Source: Acidobacteriaceae bacterium (lineage in GTDB: Bacteria; Acidobacteriota; Terriglobia; Terriglobales; Acidobacteriaceae). From it: a DNA stretch of 37,432 bases. Under the pieces are notes generated by a model. That model was given only the letters and a program-made list of their open reading frames with translations. It searched no databases and was not told where the DNA came from. Shown here in pieces: positions 32,546-37,432 of the stretch. Within the stretch, counting starts at the first letter, position 1; every line of letters starts with the position of its first letter. Both the position numbers and the translations under genes were made by a program. The stretch lies in assembly GCA_025356095.1 (NCBI GenBank), contig JANXUR010000007.1:1-37432 (forward strand), written 5' to 3'.

Positions 32546-34555
32546 ATGCGCTTTCGTTTTGGTGGTTGGTTCTCCTCTCTACTTCTCGCGGCAGTGTTTG
32601 TGGTGGTGCCTTGCACCTTCGGTCTTGCCCAGTGGACCCGGATTGGGCCGGAGGGCGGCGATGCTCGCTCTCTTACCCTCGACCCGCAGAATGCCGACCG
32701 CATCTACATGGGAACTAGCTCTGGCGAGTTGTACCGGTCGCAGGACGCGGGACGCAGTTGGGCGCTGCTCGCGCGATTGGGCGGAGATGACTTCGTCCTC
32801 GACCATATTGCGCTCGACCCCAAGGACGCTAACGCCATCTACGTAGCCACGTGGAACGTGCTGGAACAGCACGCGGCCGGTGACATCTTCCGCAGCGACG
32901 ACGAAGGTAAGAGTTGGCAGCTGTTGCCGGGGATGCACGGCAAATCGGTTCGGGCGCTGGCCGTGGCGGCGAGCGATTCACATACGCTGGTGGCGGGCGC
33001 TACCGACGGCGTCTATCGCAGCAGCGATCGTGGCGACCACTGGGAGCGGATCTCGCCTGCCGGGCACGCCGATATCAAGAATCTGGAATCCATCGCCGTA
33101 GACCCAAAAAATGCGGATGTGGTTTACGCCGGCACCACGCATTTGCCGTGGAAGACCAGCGACGGTGGCAAGAGTTGGACCAACATCAAGAACGGTGTGA
33201 TTGACGACTCTGATGTTTTTTCCATCATCGTGGATCGCACCAATTCCTCCGTTGTTTATGCCAGCGCATGTTCGGGCATCTATCGCACGGAGAATGGCGG
33301 CGAGGTGTTCCGCAAGGTGCAGGGCATACCCTTTTCGGCGCGCCGCACCCGTATGTTGAAGCAGGATCCGGCCAATGCCCAGATGGTTTACGCGGGGACT
33401 ACAGAAGGCCTGTGGCGCACGAGCGATTCCGGCAAGACATGGTCGCACCTGACCGCATCCAACGTGATCGTCAACGATATTTTGATTGATCCACGCAATC
33501 CCGCGCGAGTTTTGCTGGCCACAGATCGGGGCGGGCTCTCGCTGAGTGAAGATGGCGGTAAGACCTTCGCCGCATCCAATCGCGGATTTTCCCATCGCAC
33601 CGTGACCGCTCTATTGGCCGACCGCCAAGTATCTGGTTCGCTGTTTGCGGGTGTGGTGAATGACAAAGAGTTTGGCGGCGTCTTCCGCTCCACCGATGCG
33701 GGTGCCTCTTGGTTCCAGAGCAGCAAGGGGCTGGAAGGTCGCGACGTTTTCGCGCTGCGGCAGTCTCCAGAAGGTTTTATTCTGGCAGGCACCGAACATG
33801 GCGTTATGGTGTGGTCGCAAAAATTGTCGTCATGGCAAACCGCCAATCGTGTGGTGACGCACACCGCAGCGGTGAAGCGGCCAGCGACTAAGTCAAAAAG
33901 GGCGGCACCGGTAGCTTTGGCGAAAGAGTCTGTGGCAACCATGGCGGCGCGAGTGTTTGACCTTAGCGTCGAAGAGCCCACTTTGTGGGCAGCCACTTCT
34001 GCTGGCCTGTACTCCAGCATCAACAATTCGGTGGATTGGCAGAAGGTAACCAGCCTGAGCGCGACTTCCCTGGTCGCAGTGAAGTCACGCGGAGCGAAGG
34101 TGTTTGCCACCGGCCGCGCGGAAGCCCATCTATCCGAGGATAACGGTGTTACTTGGAAGCGGCTCGAACTGCCGGGTCTGGCAGCCATTCGCAGCATCGC
34201 GTTTACACCCAATGGTCATTTGTGGATCGCCGCGCGGGAAGGCCTCTACCGTTCCACGGACGATGGTGCCAAATGGGAGCGCATGGCCGGTGGCCTACCC
34301 ACGCATGAAATCACCGCTATTATTTTTGACCAGCCCAGCGGGCGATTGTTGCTCACCTCCGCTTCCACCAATATGTTGTGGCAAAGCAGAGATCAGGGCC
34401 AGACGTGGGATCGCGTGGGTGACACGGGATACCGACTGAACGGTGCGACGGTGGTCAACGGCCGCATTATTGCGGCCACGGGATTCAACGGCCTGGTCGC
34501 CAGCGCACAGAATGCCTTGAGTGCTGCCGTTGCGAATAGCGGCTCCACTCAATAG
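32546..34555 (+). CDS. Secreted Asp-box beta-propeller protein (BNR/VPS10-like)
   Basis: A 669-residue exported protein. A signal peptide ends around FGLA-QW (residue 28). About a dozen Asp-box hairpins of the form S/T-x-D-x-G-x-S/T-W/F recur every 38-52 residues, for example SQDAGRSW (65-72), SDDEGKSW (117-124), TSDGGKSW (204-211), TSDSGKTW (292-299), SEDGGKTF (334-341), STDAGASW (382-389), SEDNGVTW (530-537), STDDGAKW (570-577) and SRDQGQTW (614-621). A less regular gap at about 430-490 includes a basic, Ala-rich linker, suggesting two propellers. The Asp-box is structural, so no enzyme activity can be claimed; relatives include sialidases, sortilin-like receptors and photosystem assembly factor Ycf48. 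It follows the OmpA-like gene's terminator and is transcribed on its own. Confidence 0.85.
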   Translation: MRFRFGGWFSSLLLAAVFVVVPCTFGLAQWTRIGPEGGDARSLTLDPQNADRIYMGTSSGELYRSQDAGRSWALLARLGGDDFVLDHIALDPKDANAIYVATWNVLEQHAAGDIFRSDDEGKSWQLLPGMHGKSVRALAVAASDSHTLVAGATDGVYRSSDRGDHWERISPAGHADIKNLESIAVDPKNADVVYAGTTHLPWKTSDGGKSWTNIKNGVIDDSDVFSIIVDRTNSSVVYASACSGIYRTENGGEVFRKVQGIPFSARRTRMLKQDPANAQMVYAGTTEGLWRTSDSGKTWSHLTASNVIVNDILIDPRNPARVLLATDRGGLSLSEDGGKTFAASNRGFSHRTVTALLADRQVSGSLFAGVVNDKEFGGVFRSTDAGASWFQSSKGLEGRDVFALRQSPEGFILAGTEHGVMVWSQKLSSWQTANRVVTHTAAVKRPATKSKRAAPVALAKESVATMAARVFDLSVEEPTLWAATSAGLYSSINNSVDWQKVTSLSATSLVAVKSRGAKVFATGRAEAHLSEDNGVTWKRLELPGLAAIRSIAFTPNGHLWIAAREGLYRSTDDGAKWERMAGGLPTHEITAIIFDQPSGRLLLTSASTNMLWQSRDQGQTWDRVGDTGYRLNGATVVNGRIIAATGFNGLVASAQNALSAAVANSGSTQ

Positions 34556-34593
34556 CTGGGTGCTTAGAAGGCATGGAATGCAAGTTGGGTGAA

Positions 34594-34615
34594 AGCGGGG
34601 CGGCGACGCTCCGCT
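34594..34615. terminator. Hairpin between convergent propeller and glycosyltransferase genes
   Basis: AGCGGGGCG (34594-34602) pairs with CGCTCCGCT (34607-34615), with one G-T, around GCGA; ATTTGTTATT follows. It overlaps the stop codon of the glycosyltransferase (34614-34616) and follows the propeller stop by 38 bases. On the plus strand it looks like an intrinsic terminator. Confidence 0.5.
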
Positions 34616-36437
34616 ATTTGTTATTCGCCAGCACGATGGGCTGAACTTCAATCACGCTCGCTACCAGTCCCGTGCGGTGTTCCTCAAACACGATCCGGCC
34701 ATTGAGCATCGCTGCTGCCGCTGCAGAATCCACGTCACGATGGTAGTCGAAGAAGCGTGACTTCAAGCGATCCCACTCGGGCCGCAAGAACGGTAAAAGC
34801 GGCGTGGGCTCGTACTTCGTGGAAAAAACCAGCGCGACCTGAAAATCATTGCGCGCACCCGCCGCCAGCATCATCTCCGGAACAGTGAAGTTCTCGATGC
34901 GCACCACATTGCGCGGCTCGGGTACGTATCCGAGAAATGGACGGGTGAGTTCATCGGAAGCAGGCCAAGCCGTGAGCACCCGTTCCTTGGGATAGTGCTG
35001 CTGCAAATGCGTGATGCTGTCTTGCTGCAACTCGATGAAGTCGCGGTAGGCGAGATTATCCTCCGGCGAGAATTCGTAAGGCGGATTCCACAACCAGCCA
35101 ACGATCATAAAGGCGCATATCGCCACAGTGATTCGATTCCAGTGGCGAACACGTCGCCACAGCGTACTGACCCAAGGCAGTATCACCAGTGGAATCACAG
35201 GCAACATGTAGCGCGCCAGCACCGCGCCGCCGACGACGGCCATGGCGCTGATGTAGGCAAGGGCGACGACCAGTAAGGTGACTTGTATGGGAATGGCGAT
35301 TCGCGGTCGTACGCTGTTGCCCTCACGGAGCGCGGGTTTCCGCATGGCCCAGATCACCAGTCCTGTGAGCAGCCAGAGATGCTCGTAGCCGAACGTCTGC
35401 CAAATGCGAATCAGCAGTGCCAGTGCGATGCGGGCGGGCTGCATTGTGGCGGTCACGTTGTAGCGCACGAACTCGGGGTTGCCGAAGATGTATCCGGTGG
35501 CGGCGTAGTGATAGGCGAACCAAGCCGCGAGCGGTAGCGCGGGTAACAGCAAGGTCGCCATGCGCAGCAGGCGAGTACGCGGCAAATCTGCGGGCCGCAA
35601 AACCAAATTGGCGACGAGCGGTGTGTAGTCGCTGGCATTGGTTTGGCCGCTTGCGCCGGAGCGCCAAACCAGCAGCCACTGTATCGCTTCCCAGCAGAGC
35701 AGCGCGAGAGGCGCAAGAATTGCGGTTTCCTTTGCCAAAGCCGCCAGAGAAAACCAAAAGCCAGCCGCAAGGGTGCCACGAAGTGGTCCAGGAGCAGAAT
35801 GCAGAAAAGCTGGCAGACGAAAAAGAGAAAATAAATTCCTCTCGGGGCCTTGACGTCTCAGGGCCGCATTTTCCGTTGGCAATTCAGCCACGGTACCTAG
35901 CCAAGCACCTAGCCAAGCCCCCAGCCCCCAAATCGTGAACGCAGCAGCGGCCAAGTCCACGTGTGCCATTGAGCTCTGTGCAAAGTACACCGGATACAGC
36001 GCGGTGCAGGCTACCGTCGCCCAAGCGACAGAACGATTCGCCAAGCGGTGCGCTAGCCGAAACACTCCCGTGAGCGCGAAGGCCGAAACCGCCAGCATCG
36101 CCACTCGCGTCACGGTAATGCTGTAACCAAACAGCTTCCAGCAGGCGGCAAGCCACAGCATCACCAGCGGCGGATGCGCGTTGGAAAGCGTGGTGCGCGG
36201 GATCAGGTCGCCGAAAAGAAAAATGTCGCGCGCGGCAGGGATGTAGTAACCAGCTTCGTCCCAAAAATAGGGTAGACGCAAAAGCGGCCAATGCAGCAAC
36301 ACCAGCGCAGCGAAAAAGAACAGCCAGCGCAACAGCGTCCCGGCGAAGCCCTCCGCTGGCAGCGAGAAGTCGGCGAGGTAAGTCCCCGCTCGCGTTCGCG
36401 CTATTGGCTGCGGGCTGCGGGCTGTGGGCTGGTTCAA
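34614..36437 (-). CDS. GT39/ArnT-like polyprenyl-phosphate sugar glycosyltransferase
   Basis: A large integral membrane protein (about 607 residues from the start used) of the PMT_2 family, with about ten or more hydrophobic helices. The first periplasmic loop has YFWDEAGYY, holding the catalytic Asp-Glu of the family, followed by LSNAHPPLVMLWL, the conserved His-Pro-Pro. These enzymes take a sugar from a lipid-phosphate donor to a protein or lipid A in the periplasm. The start is uncertain: the frame is open to 36632, which would overlap the DUF3467 gene, so I take TTG 36437, which overlaps the DUF3467 stop (AATTGA). A TTG near 36332, just before the first helix, is an alternative. Pro/Ala repeats (ARSPQPIAR) mark the N-terminus. 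It is the second gene after DUF3467. Confidence 0.78.
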   Translation of the reverse strand: MNQPTARSPQPIARTRAGTYLADFSLPAEGFAGTLLRWLFFFAALVLLHWPLLRLPYFWDEAGYYIPAARDIFLFGDLIPRTTLSNAHPPLVMLWLAACWKLFGYSITVTRVAMLAVSAFALTGVFRLAHRLANRSVAWATVACTALYPVYFAQSSMAHVDLAAAAFTIWGLGAWLGAWLGTVAELPTENAALRRQGPERNLFSLFRLPAFLHSAPGPLRGTLAAGFWFSLAALAKETAILAPLALLCWEAIQWLLVWRSGASGQTNASDYTPLVANLVLRPADLPRTRLLRMATLLLPALPLAAWFAYHYAATGYIFGNPEFVRYNVTATMQPARIALALLIRIWQTFGYEHLWLLTGLVIWAMRKPALREGNSVRPRIAIPIQVTLLVVALAYISAMAVVGGAVLARYMLPVIPLVILPWVSTLWRRVRHWNRITVAICAFMIVGWLWNPPYEFSPEDNLAYRDFIELQQDSITHLQQHYPKERVLTAWPASDELTRPFLGYVPEPRNVVRIENFTVPEMMLAAGARNDFQVALVFSTKYEPTPLLPFLRPEWDRLKSRFFDYHRDVDSAAAAAMLNGRIVFEEHRTGLVASVIEVQPIVLANNK

Positions 36438-36733
36438 TTGATCGGCCCAGGAGCGCGCGCCTCCAACTGAATCTCGCCAAAGGCAGCTTCGTATTGCGAA
36501 AGGTTCTGCTGCAGAACGCCAGCCAGCGCCTTGGCCTGCTGCGGACTCAGGTAGATGCCTTGATAGTTGCGGATCTCTACCTGATCTTCCGCCGACTGTG
36601 AGAGCGTGCCGAAAACAAGAAAGAAGTCCCACACGCTGACGCGTACCTGCACGCTGTTGGCGTAGTTGTCGCGATATTCGTTGGTAGACGATATGGAAAG
36701 ATTGGGCTGTCCGGGATTAGAAAGTGAGCTCAT
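36434..36733 (-). CDS. DUF3467 domain protein
   Basis: A 99-residue protein matching the DUF3467 family: YRDNYANSVQVRVSVWDFFLVFG followed by IRNYQGIYLSPQQAKALAGVLQQNLSQYE. Its function is unknown; the family is a small alpha/beta protein found widely in bacteria. The stop (36436-36434) overlaps the probable TTG start of the glycosyltransferase gene, which suggests a two-gene unit. No ribosome binding site precedes ATG 36733. An unrelated divergent gene starts 139 bases upstream. Confidence 0.85.
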   Translation of the reverse strand: MSSLSNPGQPNLSISSTNEYRDNYANSVQVRVSVWDFFLVFGTLSQSAEDQVEIRNYQGIYLSPQQAKALAGVLQQNLSQYEAAFGEIQLEARAPGPIN

Positions 36734-36871
36734 GCAGTTAGTGTATCGGTTCAGTCACGCCCTGCGGAAGAGGGGCCGCCAAGGCTGCCGCCCGCCGTTG
36801 TGGCGGCCATTGCTTGCGTTTGCGGCGAGGCTCCTGTAAAACAGCTTCCGGCCTTAAGGGGGGCCTTCCCG

Positions 36872-37432
36872 TTGACTCTACCTAAAAAAACCCGCGAAAT
36901 GCACAGTCATCACTTCGACTCCACCATCTGGAACGACTTGCAGTTTCGCGATGACGACATTGTGATTGCCACGTACGGCAAGTCGGGGACAACGTGGACG
37001 CAGCAGATGATTGCTCAGATGCTTTTCGGTGGCGATCCCGACCTTTCCGTAGCGGAGATGTCTCCGTGGCTCGACCTGCGGGTGCCGCCGAAGCAAGTGA
37101 AGCTGCCGATGATGGAAGCGCAAACCCACCGCCGCTTTATGAAAACCCATTTACCAGTGGACGCTTTGGTTTTCTCGCCGAAGGCGAAGTACATCTATAT
37201 TGGCCGCGATGGCCGTGATGTAGTGTGGAGCCTCTATAACCACCATTCCAACGCCAACCAGAAGTGGTATGACGCCCTGAACCTTACGCCCGGCTTGGTT
37301 GGGCCGACGATTGATCCACCGCCTGCGGACATTCGCCAGTACTGGCGCGCGTGGTTGGATGGCGATGGCTTTCCGTTCTGGTCGCTGTGGGACAACGCCC
37401 GCTCGTGGTGGGCAATTCGCGAATTGCCCAAC
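36872..37432 (+). CDS. Sulfotransferase (5' part; continues past right edge)
   Basis: The first 187 codons of a PAPS-dependent sulfotransferase. The 5'-phosphosulfate-binding loop TYGKSGTTW is at residues 34-42, and the 3'-phosphate-binding motif IYIGRDGRDVVWSLYNH follows about 95 residues later, both complete. The enzyme should transfer sulfate from PAPS to a hydroxyl of a lipid, sugar or small molecule; the C-terminal half with the acceptor site is outside the window. The start chosen is TTG 36872, with AAGGGGGG about eight bases upstream; ATG 36899 is the alternative. The gene is divergent from DUF3467, with a 139-base gap. No PAPS synthesis gene is near. Confidence 0.88.
   Translation, partial: MTLPKKTREMHSHHFDSTIWNDLQFRDDDIVIATYGKSGTTWTQQMIAQMLFGGDPDLSVAEMSPWLDLRVPPKQVKLPMMEAQTHRRFMKTHLPVDALVFSPKAKYIYIGRDGRDVVWSLYNHHSNANQKWYDALNLTPGLVGPTIDPPPADIRQYWRAWLDGDGFPFWSLWDNARSWWAIRELPN

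Overview
The window is a gene-dense, GC-rich bacterial chromosome segment of about 37 kb, with nearly every base in or next to a protein gene and no rRNA, tRNA, CRISPR array, insertion sequence or prophage that I can recognise. Gene content (type IV pilus pilMNOPQ operon, DUF3467 protein, RodA, biotin-dependent acetyl-CoA carboxylase subunits, FabI, an OmpA-type outer-membrane protein and an RNase E/G with a giant insert) points to a Gram-negative bacterium. The combination fits Acidobacteriota (Terriglobia-like); this is an inference from content and style, not from a marker gene.

Layout. 1-5.0 kb: a truncated Nudix hydrolase, divergent from an ABC exporter; a 14-nt tandem repeat; an orphan sugar-type binding lipoprotein; and, on the minus strand, a methyltransferase followed by a DinB-fold protein. 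5.1-7.5 kb: a PilZ protein, a flavin-binding PNPOx-fold protein and rodA, whose start is preceded by an 11-nt tandem repeat. 7.5-11.6 kb: a 541-base gap and an RNase E/G of about 1178 residues whose S1 domain is split by about 700 residues of low-complexity sequence, ended by a strong hairpin. 11.9-17.1 kb: a small helix-turn-helix gene and pilM-N-O-P-Q. 17.2-20.8 kb: M24 peptidase, accB, accC and thiE, tightly packed. 20.9-24.0 kb: two different APC-superfamily amino-acid permeases and a terminator. 24.1-27.1 kb: a K+ channel with RCK domain, the bifunctional NAD(P)HX repair enzyme and tsaE, all overlapping or nearly so. 27.2-30.4 kb: fabI (minus), a methyltransferase (plus) and a sigma-54 response regulator (minus). 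30.6-34.6 kb: an OmpA-like barrel protein with its own promoter and terminator, then a secreted Asp-box beta-propeller protein. 34.6-37.4 kb: a GT39-type glycosyltransferase and DUF3467 gene on the minus strand, and a truncated PAPS-dependent sulfotransferase running off the right edge.

How the genes work together. The pil block encodes the inner-membrane alignment complex (PilM/N/O/P) and the outer-membrane secretin (PilQ) of one type IV pilus machine. accB/accC supply malonyl-CoA and fabI closes the elongation cycle of fatty-acid synthesis. The channel-NnrD-TsaE unit is a housekeeping cluster. The rest is envelope biology: RodA, OmpA-like protein, ABC exporter, glycosyltransferase and propeller protein.

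The two strongest leads are the RNase E/G insert, which carries a 16-residue motif present twice with a single substitution (YAPMVLPGESL-S/K-KYRQ) plus (EHT)7, acidic and Arg-Gly tracts, and the sigma-54 response regulator, whose phospho-acceptor aspartate is glycine (G54) while every other receiver and AAA+ hallmark is intact. I see no clearly new multi-gene defence or mobile system in this window.
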